A stretch of DNA of 64,000 nucleotides from Misgurnus anguillicaudatus (GCF_027580225.2 NW_027395283.1:6390501-6454500); one strand, 5' to 3'. Positions 10,861 to 21,821 are shown, counted from the first letter of the stretch. Made by a program: numbers and translations. Notes: generated by a model not told the origin, from the sequence alone.

Positions 10861-11255
10861 CAAAATAATATTTGTTAGCTGAATGATTATGCTCTTTTCA
10901 TTCAGTGAACAGTAATCAATTCAGTAATCAATAAATATATTAATAGACAGTGCAGGTCTATAGATTATAAATGTGACTGATGTTATGATGGTTATAATTT
11001 CTATTACATAGGCACTTTTACTGCTTCTGCTCTATCTTTCTATTTCTCTCTTACCGATTAAAAAAGCTTAATCCACTCATTATTTCAGATTTAAAAGTAT
11101 ATTTGCGGTCCCGGTGACAGGTGACTTTACTTACAGCTTTGCGTTTTTATATCTTGGGTCAGCTTAAGCTTTGCTAGTTCAGTGCAATAGTCCTGACATA
11201 AGCATTGCTTTTTTGCTACCATATCTTTGCAAACTTTTTAGAAAAGATATGGTTT
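10861..11255. other. No gene or clear repeat seen
   Basis: AT-rich sequence, no open frame of note, no terminal repeats recognised. Confidence 0.3.
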
Positions 11256-11263
11256 ATTAATAC

Positions 11264-12007
11264 TAGGGATGTTCACATTGACCGTTTAACCGTTAACCGT
11301 AGGTAAGAATTTATGACCGGTTAACGTTATCAGTTAAAAGAAAAAAAATATTTGTTAATGCATGGTGCGTGTCGTCATGAGATGACAGACATTTCGCCAC
11401 TTTTCTATCTTTAATTTGTGAATGTCCTGTAAATGACACAAATTATTGCTGCCCTGACGGTCTGATAAAGTAATTATTTGTATGAGAAATAATTTGTATG
11501 CGTGTTTGGAACCTGAACGGAGACGCGCGCGAGACGGACCGCGTCATCTTGCGCGGACACGCGCGCGTCTCCGTTCAGCTTCCAAACACGCATACAAATG
11601 ATTTCTCACGCACACCCAGACTGATCCGGACAGACGTTCGCTGAAGGACGACGCAAAAGCCAAACTTTTTGAAAAGCGTCCTGCTTTAGAAATGACCACT
11701 GTGGTAGATGAAACGGAGACAATCTGCCCTCTTTGGATATTAATCCTCTGGACCGATCGCGTGCTTTTTAATAAGGTAATGTTGGGTGAATATCTGATAA
11801 TATATGAATCCTGGTTCTGTTGTTGATCTGTCGCTGCTGTTTGCACGTTCAAATTAAATGTTTTGTTTTTACTAGTTCACAGACAACCGTCAACTGTATT
11901 TTTACTCAATGACAATTTAATATTAAAATCTTATAAGTTAACGGTTAATGTTCGGTTCAGAAGCTACGGTTGTCGGTCGGGAAAATTAACTGATATGAGC
12001 ATCCCTA
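11264..12007. mobile_element. 744-bp nonautonomous hAT-type element
   Basis: Starts TAGGGATGTTCACAT and ends with the inverse of TAGGGATGCTCATAT. Exact 8-bp target duplications ATTAATAC lie at 11256-11263 and 12008-12015, the hAT signature. Near the ends it contains repeated GGTTAAC-type words. A 48-bp-arm hairpin sits in the middle. No transposase. Confidence 0.85.
11484..11607. repeat. Strong hairpin, 48-bp arms, GC-rich loop side
   Basis: Left arm 11484-11531 and right arm 11560-11607 pair almost completely around a 28-base loop. The inner part is CpG-rich (GGAGACGCGCGCG) while the outer part is AT-rich. Confidence 0.8.
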
Positions 12008-12347
12008 ATTAATACACCGTGTGCAGAATTATTAGGCAAGTTGTATTTTTGAGAATTACTTTTGTTATTGTACAACTACAGTGCTCTTGCTCAATTCAAA
12101 ATGTTAACAAACCCTCAAACCTGAACATTTAAGTAGTGAAATTTTGGCTTTCTTAAGAGAATATTTCTATGTACATCATTACTAGGCAACTATTAGTGTG
12201 CAGAATTATTAGTCAACTAAATGAAAAACAAAGATTTTACCATCTCACTTGTTTTTTTTCACCTGTTAAAGTGAGAATAATAAACAAACTCTACATTTAC
12301 AAATAAACATGTAATAAAAAAATTTAAAATAAAAAAATATATAAACT

Positions 12348-12735
12348 CAGTGACCAATATAGGCACCCTTCTTTTCGATAACAGTCACAAGCCTTCCATT
12401 CACGGATTCAGTCAGTTTCTTGATCTGGTCTGAACCAACATTTTGTGCAGACGCAACCACAGCCTCCCAGACACTGTTCAGAGAGGTGTACTGTTTACCT
12501 TCACTGTAAATGTCTTGCTTAAAAAGGGATCAAAAGTTCTCAATAGGGTTTAAGTCAGGTGAAGAAGGGGGCCATGTCATTAGTTTTTCAACTCTAAGCC
12601 CTTTACTTGCCAGCCATGCAGTGGAGTACTTTGATGCATGTGACGGAGCGTTGTCTTGCATAAAAAAAGTCTTCATGAAAGATGCAAACTTTTTCCTGTA
12701 CCACTGCTTGAAGAAAGTGTCTTATAAAAATTGTC
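12348..12735 (-). pseudogene. mariner transposase, C-terminal half
   Basis: On the minus strand, in order: QDNAPSHASKYSTAWLASKG with the second catalytic Asp, PPSSPDLNPIENFWSLFK with the third catalytic acid, then a C-terminal stretch ending KKGAYIGH and a stop near 12348. These are the DD(34)D/E boxes of Tc1/mariner transposases. The N-terminal DNA-binding part and the first Asp are missing and one stop interrupts the piece. Confidence 0.65.
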
Positions 12736-12908
12736 AGTAAGTCTGAGAGTTGTTTGTTATTTCCATTTTCAACCCCAAAAGGTCCAACTAGCTCATGTTT
12801 AATAATACCTGTCTGTGCCTGCCTGTCTGTTTTGTAGAAGACACTTTCTTCAAGCAGTGATACAGGAAAAAATCTGCATCTTTCATGAAGACTTTTTTTA
12901 TGCAAGAC
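12651..12908. repeat. Inverted duplication of transposase sequence
   Basis: Bases 12651-12727 and 12832-12908 are inverse copies with about six mismatches over 76 bases, separated by about 105 bases. Both derive from the same part of the mariner transposase, so a transcript would fold into a long hairpin. Confidence 0.8.
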
Positions 12909-12960
12909 CAATTCAAATATAAACCTGGAACCGCACGGTGAAATTGTAAAACTCTGCTCA

Positions 12961-13289
12961 AGTTCAGACACATGGAAGGTTACAATGTGACTTGCTTCGC
13001 GTCGCTCCAACCCAATTAATTGAGAAACAGAAAGCATGCGAACGCTCACCGGGAGAGACATGACGTGCTCACACGCAAAATGAAGCCAACTTGATGTGTT
13101 GAAGACCCATTAAAAATTAGGGTCGCAATGGCATTTCAAAAGGTTGCATATGCGAGCAAAACGCGTCATATAACGTAACGACAGGCAAACACAGGCGCTG
13201 CCACCATTGTTCTCAGTGTGGGTTTATGTAGTCTGAGAGGTGGAGACAGAGAATAGAGATTGTAGTTATCGTTAGTTTGAGTTGTTACA
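12961..13289. other. No gene seen; possible flank of the THAP exon
   Basis: Moderately CpG-rich, no terminal repeats recognised. It directly precedes the ATG of the THAP relic and could contain its promoter and 5' UTR. Confidence 0.25.
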
Positions 13290-13398
13290 ATGGTGAATTC
13301 TTGTGTTTGTTTTGGATGCAACAACTTGTCTGGCCATCGGGTCCACTGATTTCCAAACAAGAAACACAAAGATTTTCGTGCTTGGATACGTTTTTTTT
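13290..13398 (+). pseudogene. THAP domain start, cut by a LINE
   Basis: From the ATG at 13290 the frame reads MVNSCVCFGCNN, LSGHRVH, a stop, then FPNKKHKDFRAWIR. This is the beginning of a THAP zinc finger: Cys-x4-Cys close to the N-terminus, a His before the Phe-Pro pair, and a Trp about ten residues later. The TGA stands where a residue between His and Phe-Pro is expected. The frame then runs into the 3' tail of an inserted L2-like LINE at about 13399. THAP domains occur in host regulators and in P-element- and Kolobok-type transposases, and the fragment cannot tell these apart. Confidence 0.55.
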
Positions 13399-14138
13399 TC
13401 AATTCAATTTTATTTATATAGCGCTTTTCACAAAAGTTAATTGTTTCAAAGCAGCTTTACATTAATAGAAGCAGTGAAAAGCACAGAAAACAACAGATAG
13501 CACAACAAAATACACGATAGCATAAGCAGTTAAATTTGCTGCGGCTATGCCTCAACATTATAAGCGAACGTATTACTAAAGTAACGTCTAGAAGAGGAAG
13601 CTAAGTTAAGCCCAAAAAGGCTGCCTCCCCGGGGTAAAAAAACCCCTAGGAGAAAAAAACCCCGGGCTTTTTAGCCGAGGAAGTAAAAAAAAGTCCTAGG
13701 AGGGAAAAACCCTTGGGATATATAATATATATATACACACATATAAACGGATAAGGAGATTAAGCGGAGATTAAGCGGGTTCTGCCGGTGAACGTTGGTC
13801 AGGCATCAGCTGGGCATCACGTTGATGGACGACCAGTAGATCAGAGGTGTGCCGACTTTCACATCTACCGGAACTGGGTCTGTTTGTCTCATTGTCCTCG
13901 GGGTCGAGGACGAGACAGGGAGAGAGTAACAAAATCATATTAGCGTAGGGGCCGTTCACATGTAATGAAGTGTCACACAGTGATGTGGTTTAAATCAGCT
14001 TAGTTCCAGACAGACTAACTATTGCGGAATAATTATATTATCCACAGTTGAGGATTTTGCAAATTGGGGGCCCAATGCGACGGTATATATGGTAACTAAG
14101 GGTCACCTTCCGATTTTAAGAGAAAATGAAACCTGTCG

Positions 14139-14955
14139 ACCCGTTTGACTAAGGCTGGAGGCCCCACTGTCGTCGATAATGCAGGTTCAGTGGCAAACGG
14201 GTCTATATTGCATACTATTTACAAGACCACGAGAAAACGCCAACATCGCAACCTGACCATACGTGTCAACCCGTTTGACTAAGGCTCTGTACTTTGTTTC
14301 TCTATGTGTTGTTGGTATGGTAATCTTAATGTGAAGCATCGGAACTCATTGAATAGCATTGTTAACCAGGGTAGCAAGATTATTGGTTTTAAGCAGACTG
14401 GGTTATCAGACAGTTTTGAGCGGTTTGATTTAAAGAAAGCTAAAACTATCCTTCAAGATCAAACTCATCCGCTGTTCCACGAGTTCAAAATGCTTCCGTC
14501 TAGGTTACGTTATAGTATGCCTAAAATTAAGAGTAACCGGTATGGATTTTCTTTTATTCCTATTGCAGTTAGATTTTTAAACCTGTGAGATTGTTGTGTG
14601 TATTGTTTATGAATTGCTTTTAGTAGGATGGTGTGTGTGAGACGCTTACAAATGTTTATGCTGCACAAAAAATTGCCCTCTGGGCTTATAATAAACTTGA
14701 ACCTTGAACCTTGAAGGCTGGAGGCCCCACTGTCGTCGTTAATGCAGGTTCAGTGGCAAACGGGTCTGTATGGCATACTATTCACAAGACACATGAAAGC
14801 GCCAAAATCGCAACCCGAACATACGTGCCAACCCGTTTGACTAAGGCTGGAGGCCCCACTGTCGTCGTTAATGCAGGTTCAGTGGCAAACGGGTTTGTAT
14901 GGCATCCTATTCACAAGACACACGAAAGTTCCAAAATCGCAACCCGACCATACGA
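14139..14955. repeat. Satellite of about 130 bp, three units
   Basis: The phrase ACCCGTTTGACTAAGGCT recurs at about 14139, 14270 and 14831, and GGAGGCCCCACTGTCGTCG follows in each full unit. Unit length is close to 130 bp once the inserted LINE fragment is taken out. The block interrupts the 3' part of LINE A. Confidence 0.7.
14287..14713 (+). mobile_element. LINE 3' fragment inserted in the satellite
   Basis: Flanked by AAGGCT on both sides (14281-14286 and 14714-14719), a target-site duplication that restores the satellite when removed. Ends in AATAAACTTGAACC and a (TTGAACC)n tail. The frame 14304-14588 encodes the reverse-transcriptase tail: CCWYGNLNVKHRNSL, then DQTHPLFHEFKMLPSRLRY and the final IPIAVRFLNL. 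A recent-looking 5'-truncated insertion. Confidence 0.75.
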
Positions 14956-15060
14956 TAAGATAAGGTTTTTATTTATTTATTTGGTTGGTCTGTGTTATGA
15001 CCGCGAGTGCTTTGTTCTGTACAAATAACTATTTCGAGTTAAGTACCTTTACTAGATAAA

Positions 15061-15819
15061 TTATGCGAATGCTTTGTTGAAGAGAAAAGTTTTAAGTCTA
15101 GATTTAAAATTATCGACTGTGTCTGATTCTCGGACATCGGTTGGTAAATCATTCCAGAGCTTAGGGGCTAAGTAGGAAAAGGATATTCCACTTTTAGAGA
15201 CTTTTGATAGTCTAGGGATAATCAAGAGACCAGAATTTTGCGACCGTAGTGTGCGTGATGGATTGTATTCTGATAGTAATTCTCTAAGATATGAGGGTGC
15301 TAAGCCATTTAAAGCTTTGTAGGTGATTAGTGATATTTTAAATGGTATGCGATATTTAACTGGTAACCAGTGTAAAGATGCCAGAATTGGGCTTATGTGG
15401 TCATACTTTTTAGATCGAGTAAGCACTCTTGCAGAAGCGTTTTGAACTAGCTGAAGCTTGTTTACTTGATTTGCATGGCATCCCCCGAGTAGCGAGTTAC
15501 AATAGTCTATTCTAGAGGTCATAAAAGCATGGATAATCTTCTCTTCGTCAGATGTAGACAGTATATGGCATTTTTCGAGATATTTCTAAGATGGAAGAAT
15601 GCTGTGCGGCAGACGTTGGCGATATGACTGTCGAAGGATAAGTTGCTGTCGAACATCACACCTAAGTTCCTAACCGTGGAAGATGGCACCACAGTGCTGC
15701 CATCTATGTGCAACTTGTAATCTGACATATTATGTTTGTAGCGATTCGGTTCAATAATAAGTATCTCTGTCTTATTGGAGTTCAGCTTAAGAAAGTTATG
15801 TGCCATCCAGTCACTAACA
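15061..15819 (-). pseudogene. LINE A reverse transcriptase, C-terminal part
   Basis: Two minus-strand frames (15819-15519 and 15522-15061) with one shift encode [83 protein letters not shown] and APKLWNDLPTDVRESD: the thumb and C-terminal region of an L2-group enzyme. The YADD region of the same copy lies beyond the inserted LINE at 20242-20481. Confidence 0.75.
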
Positions 15820-15932
15820 TACAATACAATACAACTTTATTGTCAACCGTGGTTGAAATTTGTCTTTGACCAGCAAAACCAGACACTCATACAAACACAT
15901 AATACAAAACATAGACATAACACTATATAAAA

Positions 15933-17715
15933 TCACATACCTATTTGATTCATAAAACCGATTGCAGAGGGTACAAAGGATCTTTTGTAAATATTTGACT
16001 TTGCTCTAGGCATTAAAAATCGTCTCCCAGAGGGCAATAAAACAAACTGATCACACAGAGGGTGCGTTTGGTCTTTAGATATACTCTCCGCTTTCAAAAC
16101 ACATCTTGAGGTGTAAACCTCACCCAGCTTACTCTGTGGTCTGCCAATAATTTTACTAGCTGTAGTAGTAACTCTTGCTAGAGTATTTTTCTGCTTACAG
16201 TTTAGATGCCCATACCAAGCGATTAAATTATAGGTCAAAACACTTTCCACCAACGATTTGTAGGCAATCTCCAATATGTTTTGACTTACTCCAAACCTAC
16301 TGATTCTCCGTATTAGAAATAATCGTTGCATGCATTTTTTTCACGATATTAGTGTTATCCATAAAATTCAACTTACTGTCTATACATGTGCCAAGATATT
16401 TAAAATTATCAACAATCTCAACCGGGTGACCTTCTATCAATACCGGCACTATTGCAACATCTTGCCTAGTGCGACTTATAACTAGTTCCTTGGTTTTCTT
16501 TATATTTAATACTAGTGCACTATTGTTGCACCAGCCCAAGAGTTCCTCAACATATTTCAAATATTTAGCTGACTCATTTATATCATCTTTTTTAAAAAGT
16601 CCCACTAAGGCCATGTCGTCTGCATACTTAAAAAGTTTAAAATTTGAGTTGTTAATCATAAAATTATTAATATACAATGAAAATAAGACAGGTGATATGA
16701 CACTTCCTTGAGGGGCCCTCGTATTAACAGTACATTCATCTGACATCTGTCCATTATACTGTACCCTCTGAGTACGGGACAACAAAAGGTCCTTAATCCA
16801 CAAAATCAGATACCCGTTAACACCAATGTATATTAACTGTTCTAACAGAATATCGATCCTCATTGTATTAAATGCCGATATAAAATCTAAAAAAAGAATT
16901 CTTGCATAAGCATTTGAATTTTGTAAATGAAAGGTTAGAAAATTCATCATAGTTAACACAGCATCATCAGTGCCCCTATTTCGTGTATATGCAAACTGCA
17001 GGGGATCAACACTTGAACCAACAGATGACATAAGATATTTAACAAGAATTCTTTTCATAGTCTTACATAACACAGATGTTAACGCTATAGGGCGAAGATC
17101 ATTCACAGTATGAACTAAAGGCCCTTTGGGTACAGGGATTATCAAACTTTCTTTCCATGAGGGAGGTACAGTTCCAGCTTGCAACAAAGACTGGAATAGC
17201 CTTGTCAAAACACATTTCAGTTGGTGACAGCAGCTCTTTAACACTTTACCACTAATCCCATCAGGCCCCCTAGCTTTACCAGGCTTTATCTTGGAGATGG
17301 AAGCAACCACATTCAACTCCGTCAAATTAATAGGGGCACTATATGGGATGGTCTGACAAATACTATTACAGTTCAAACTACTCGCCTCAGTGTCAAATCT
17401 GTTAAAAAAGTTGTTAATATCATTGATAGGCATAGTAATTGGTAGATTCAACTCTTTTACACTCTCTATAAGTAATAAAATCACCACTACAAAAAGCTCT
17501 CTTTTTATCATTCAGACACCTTTTTAAATCTTTAGACACCCACGTCTTATTATTAGGGAAAATTCATATCGTTTTAGTCCCAATTACGTTTTCCTCACAA
17601 AACTGTATATAAGCTGAGATTGTGTCTGTTATTTCATTCATATCATTTCCAGTATCAAAAAACAAATCCCAAACAGTGTCATCACAACAATCTTGGAACT
17701 GCTCAACAGAATTAT
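15933..17715 (-). pseudogene. LINE B reverse transcriptase
   Basis: The main frame 17511-16297 gives the palm in order: ARGPDGISGKVLKSCC, VPKGPLVHTVNDLRPIALTS, FLDFISAFNTM (first Asp box), APQGSVISPVLFSLYIN, KYADDMALVG (catalytic YADD) and LNIKKTKELV. A second frame 16331-15933 in another phase gives the C-terminus with AWYGHLNCKQKNTL and LLPSGRRFLMPRAKSN. Upstream, 17715-17512 still encodes the linker before the palm, with one stop. All catalytic residues are visible, but one shift near 16310 separates palm and tail. Confidence 0.75.
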
Positions 17716-17718
17716 TTG

Positions 17719-19221
17719 CAGGGGCGATTCCAGGATTTTATAAATGGGGGGGGGGGCACAGGGGGGACCAAGAACCAGTCAGGGGGGCCAATCAAAAAAT
17801 TGAAATGAAAATAAATACTGGTTTAGAAAATATTAAGCATGGTTCCCAAAATCTTGTGCAATGCCACATGTTCTAATATAGATGGTATTCATTTTTTGTA
17901 TTTTGCATGGATTAAACAACAGTTCTGTTCCAGAATAGTTCACTTTAAATAAATTGTCATAATTTACTCATCCTAGAGTTATTTCAAACATGTATGAGTT
18001 TTTCTTCGGCTGAACACAAAATAAAATATTTTGAAGAATCTTAGTAGCCAGAAAGTTGATGAACCCCATTGACTGCATGTTATTTTGTTCCTACATATGA
18101 AGTCAATGGGATCCATCAACTGAATTTGGTTACCGACATTCTTAACTATTTTCTTTTTTGTGTTCAGCAGAAGAAAGAAACTCATACAGGTTTGAAACAA
18201 GTTTAGGTATATGACCATTTAAATTAAGTGAACTGTTCCTTTAAGTAGGCTATCTACATTGCGTGTAGCTGGTATTAGTTAACATTCTGACATATCAGGA
18301 TTTTGGGAAAATATTAGCCTACTTAAAAATTTGTTTTTCTACTCTGTCTGATCTGACTTTCATTGTTTATTAGCCTATATTGTATTTTAACACAACTGAA
18401 TGCTATTTTTTACATATTATCTGTTCTGTTGTCAGACAACAAGTTTAAGCTAGGGACTAAACACGACCCAATAACACCTCGTGTTTAATCCAACCAGCTG
18501 TTACTTTATACTGCTAAAATACTAATTTTAATGCAACATTGTCTGATACAATTTACATTGATACGAGGTGATTTCGGATTACCTGTGTGTCTCATGCAGG
18601 GTTGCTCTTCTCTTCTGATTGTGTTTATGAGCGCTTTTAATTTTAAATGCAAGTGATAGTTTTGTTGTAGATCGCGTATAGCGCAGACAATTCAGCGCAA
18701 ATTCAAAAATATCAGAGAATACTGTTAAACGTGCGCGCGCATACCGCACCATAGGGAGGGAGAGAGAGATCTCGTGCACAGAGAACTGTTGTGTTTGTGG
18801 GAAAACACTAACCTTTCGTTAAGTCATAATACTCGATCAACCGTCTTCTCTGTCAGTAACATCTGTTGACTGTTAACTTTTACGTGAAGACAACGGAGGA
18901 ACCAAGGTGGAAAACACCGCCAACTTTTAACTCCTTCACTCAGTGTCAGAGAGGCACTGTCGAGGTTCCGCACGCAGCAGTGAGAAAGCGTGCACGCGCG
19001 AGAGAGAGAGAGGCGCTGCTGAGCGCTTGCAAAAGCACATGAAGCCGAGTCTCAAATCAAACAGTGATTGACAGCTCTCTGGTCCAATGGTGCGGTGGGC
19101 ATTTTCAGGTTGACAGTAAATCTAGCTGGCCCAATGAGATTGGAGGGGTGCACCAGGGGGGCCAATCATATTCCGAGGGGGGGCAGTGCCACCCCATGCC
19201 CCCCCTCTAGACACGCCCCTG
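17719..19221. mobile_element. 1.5-kb nonautonomous hAT-type element in LINE B
   Basis: Starts CAGGGGCGATTCCAGG and ends ACACGCCCCTG. Exact 8-bp duplications ATTATTTG lie at 17711-17718 and 19222-19229. G-runs mark both subterminal regions. No transposase. It holds an older foldback MITE at about 17940-18242. Confidence 0.9.
17940..18242. mobile_element. Foldback MITE (Angel-like) inside the hAT element
   Basis: The two halves are inverse copies: the left half has ATTTCAAACATGTATGAGTT, GCTGAACACAAAA and AGTTGATGAACCCCATTGAC. The right half has the matching inverse words GTCAATGGGATCCATCAACT, TTTTTTGTGTTCAGC and AACTCATACAGGTTTGAAAC. This is a very common fish palindromic element. Related pieces lie at 25787 and 37440. 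Confidence 0.65.
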
Positions 19222-20202
19222 ATTATTTGTCCATACCTGAATGTCCTTGGTAACCACTGCTTGCTGCTTAAGTTTGCTTCTATATTTCGGCAACAGATGT
19301 ATAACGTTGTGGTCAGATTGACCCAAAGGCGCCCGACACAAGGTTTTATATGCGTCATTAACATTTCCATAGCAACAGTCCAGGATGCGAGTGGATCGAG
19401 TTGGGCAAGTAACATATTGCTGCAAAGTAGGCAGATAATCAAACAAACTACACATATTAAAATCTCCTAAAATAAAAACCGGCTGTTCGGTAGACCGAGA
19501 CAGAGCGGAATAATAGCTCTCTGCTAATCGTTCAGCAGCAATTTCCATATTCGGACCAGGAACATAAGTCAGGATAATAGTTATTTGACCGAATTCTCTC
19601 GGCAAATAAAAAGGTCTAAATGACACCGTTAAAATTTCATAGTCCGGGGTACAAATCTTCTCTCAAATGCAAAAGTCCTTTGCCCATTTATTGTCAACAA
19701 AGATGCATAAACCACCTCCGGTCGACTTGCGTGACTTTTCCTCATTTCTGTCGGCTCTAATGATAGTATACCCATTTAACATAGGATCCGGATGGTTTTT
19801 TAGCCAAGTTTCTGTTAGACAGAGAAGATAACTCATTCTAAAATCACAGTCAAATGCCACTCTTGCAGCCAGTTCATCCAGCTTGTTGTTAATTGAGCGG
19901 ACATTAGTCAATGTGATTACCGGCAGTGGAGGTTTGTTTCCCAGCCGTTTATCCCGTTGTATCACACCTCCTCTAGATCCTCTTTTCTTAGACTTATTCT
20001 TCTTAACTGATCCATGGGAACGAGGATCTCGACTTATATCACGGATAGCCTCCCGAAGATGTTTATCCTCGACAATGCCGCGATGCCGCATGGATATCAG
20101 GTCCTCCCTCGTATAGATGAGCCTCTTACTTCCCGTCAGCTGCGCGCAGTTTATCAGGCCGACTGCTAGGCACAGAACCAGTACTAGCTTAAGAATCTCC
20201 AT
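19222..20202 (-). pseudogene. LINE B endonuclease
   Basis: From the ATG at 20202 a hydrophobic N-terminus (ILKLVLVLCLAVGLI, like a signal peptide) and a basic region lead to the endonuclease: TNVRSINNKLDEL, LCLTETWLKNH and STGGGLCIFV. After a shift near 19640 it continues with FRPFYLPREFGQITIILTYV, VFILGDFNM and LGQSDHNVI. The Asn, Glu, Asp-Asn and SDH boxes are thus all present, spread over two frames. The hAT element at 17719-19221 separates it from the reverse transcriptase. Confidence 0.7.
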
Positions 20203-20241
20203 ATCAAACGATCAGTGAGCGATCAGAAAGCATCAAGCGAT

Positions 20242-20685
20242 TCAATAAGCATTAACAGTTTCCGAAGACAAACTTAAAACTTTAGGAATAAAAAGAACAA
20301 ATAAAACAAACAATACAGATGAGTGCTGGTGCTGTCCAGGGTCAGCATCGCTAATGCAGTCTGTTAGCTTAGAAAACGTGTGTGTTTCGCTGGGATGTGA
20401 GGAGATGTAAAGCTGGGTATCATCCGCATAGCAGTGAAAACTTATGTTATGTTTCCTGATAATGTCTCCTAGGGGTAACATGTATAATGAGAACAGGATA
20501 GGACCTAAAACTGATCCCCGTATTTAACCAGGGAGTGATATGACTCTTCCCCGTTTACATAAACAAAGTGATAGCGATTGGTTAGATACGACCTAAACCA
20601 GGCTAGCGCCTGACCACTGATACCAACATAGTTTTCTAGTCTATTGAGTAAGATTGTATGATCTATTGTGTCAAAGGCTGCACTA
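20242..20685 (-). pseudogene. LINE A reverse transcriptase, palm part
   Basis: Frames 20685-20505 and 20481-20242 encode AAFDTIDHTILLNRLENYVG (first Asp box), [20 protein letters not shown] and then [20 protein letters not shown] with the DDTQLYIS continuation, i.e. the YADD catalytic box. The piece belongs to the same copy as 15061-15819. The upstream palm and the endonuclease are gone at the palindrome. Confidence 0.7.
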
Positions 20686-20782
20686 AGTAACAAAAGAGAA
20701 GGATCCGCACACCAAAAAGCTCCCTTTCATTAATTAATGAAAGGGAGCTTTTTTGGTGTGCGGATCCTTCTCTTTTGTTACT
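20686..20782. repeat. 97-bp near-perfect palindrome
   Basis: The arms are about 48 bases each, centred on CATTAATTAATG, with a single one-base length difference in an A/T run. The outermost words are AGTAACAAAAGAGAAGGATC and its inverse. It stands exactly where LINE A stops. Confidence 0.9.
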
Positions 20783-21100
20783 AATTTATTGATTTGACCC
20801 TGCACCCGCATTTAACTTGGATGTGCGTGATTCTATCGTTTTGCCCAAAGGCTGCACTATGCGCCGCCATATTGGAAAACTTGGATAACTCTGCTGATTT
20901 TGGACATACAGATATGATTTATACATCATTTAAAACATTAAAGTTTTTTTCTGTCCACTCCCAATAAAACAGAATGTTGTGCTTTTCGCAAAATTTAGAA
21001 AATAAACATGATGCGTGTTTTGTTCTCTCTCCCTCAGTGACTTAACGAATACTTGTCATAGAATCAAAAGATAAATGTCTACATAATGCTTGGAATGTCA
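20783..21100. other. No gene or clear repeat seen
   Basis: Mixed sequence with no recognisable frame. It contains GCGCCGCCATATTGG near 20869 but no transcript evidence. Confidence 0.3.
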
Positions 21101-21108
21101 GCTTTTAA

Positions 21109-21384
21109 AGCAACACTATGTAGTTTCCATGTAAAATTGACTTATGGCTCCCCCATGAGGTTGAAAAGTGCAACAGTGCCTGGTATCAGACACTCTTATG
21201 CAGGCAGGGGGAGGGGCGGGGCTGTGTGCTCTACCCTCCACCTCGACTTTCATAGTGTGCTTGTAGCAGCTAGGAGGCTGCTCAGGTTGCAGCAGCAGTA
21301 GAATTTGTCCAGTTAAGAGTTGTTCTATCACTGAAATAATTTTAGAGACATTATTTAAAGGTTGAAAAACTACATAGTGTTGCT
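21109..21384. mobile_element. 276-bp TTAA-flanked MITE, copy 1
   Basis: Left AGCAACACTATGTAGTTT, right end its inverse, TTAA on both sides (21105-21108, 21385-21388). An inverted copy of the same length is at 36996-37271. The inside is GC-rich (GGGGGAGGGGCGGGGC). Confidence 0.8.
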
Positions 21385-21388
21385 TTAA

Positions 21389-21821
21389 ATGAATTAAGTG
21401 AGATCGAAAACATATATTGTCATTCGGTGTAAACTGTATTAGAAGGAGGAGAAGTACCATCTCTCTCTTGTTACCTGTTTATCTGTAATAATCTGAGATC
21501 GCCACACCCCCGCGCCATTGAAGTGAACGAACAGAAAAATCCATATGCATGACTCGTGCCTCCTGCAGTCAATGGATACGCAATTCATAATCCAGTCTCT
21601 CCATTCCTTGTTGTTTCATTCGAATGCACCAAACACTAACCCTGTGTTCATTTTTACGCTGCCCAAAACAGTACCTTTACTATGATTACTATGGTTTTTA
21701 AAGGTATACTTGTGAAATTAATAGAAAATATTTCTATATATACACATATTATATATTAAATTTTTTGTTATAAATTCCCAAGTAAACCTTATCATGGTTT
21801 TACTACAGAGAAAGTTACATT
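21389..21821. other. No gene seen
   Basis: AT-rich, no recognisable repeat ends and no frame with a domain. Confidence 0.25.

Larger units (their letters stand above)
12010..12960 (-). mobile_element. mariner-type element, truncated
   Basis: The left end carries GTGTGCAGAATTATTAGGCA, the terminal repeat of a common fish mariner family, next to a TA. An imperfect second copy occurs at 12198. The transposase C-terminus is on the minus strand. The matching right end is not in the window, and the element breaks off in an inverted duplication. Confidence 0.65.
15820..20345 (-). mobile_element. LINE family B (jockey-type), 4.5-kb copy inside LINE A
   Basis: Begins at the 3' side with the tail that reads ACAATACAATACAACTTTAT on the plus strand and ends about 20345 with its 5' UTR. 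LINE A reads on across the junction (CACTAACAT then CGCTAATGCAG), which fixes both limits. It carries an endonuclease and a reverse transcriptase but is broken by frameshifts and by a hAT element at 17719-19221. The exact clade (Rex1, CR1, I or other) is not decided here. Confidence 0.7.
13399..20685 (-). mobile_element. L2-like LINE family A, copy split by satellite and a second LINE
   Basis: The 3' end at 13399 carries the tail that reads CAATTCAATTTTATTTATAT on the plus strand and is also at 38290 and, inverted, near 47600. The pieces 13399-14055, 14960-15819 and about 20346-20685 join to one copy that can be aligned with the longer copy at 38290-41990. The 5' part of the LINE is lost at the palindrome at 20686. 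The copy is inactive. Confidence 0.75.
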
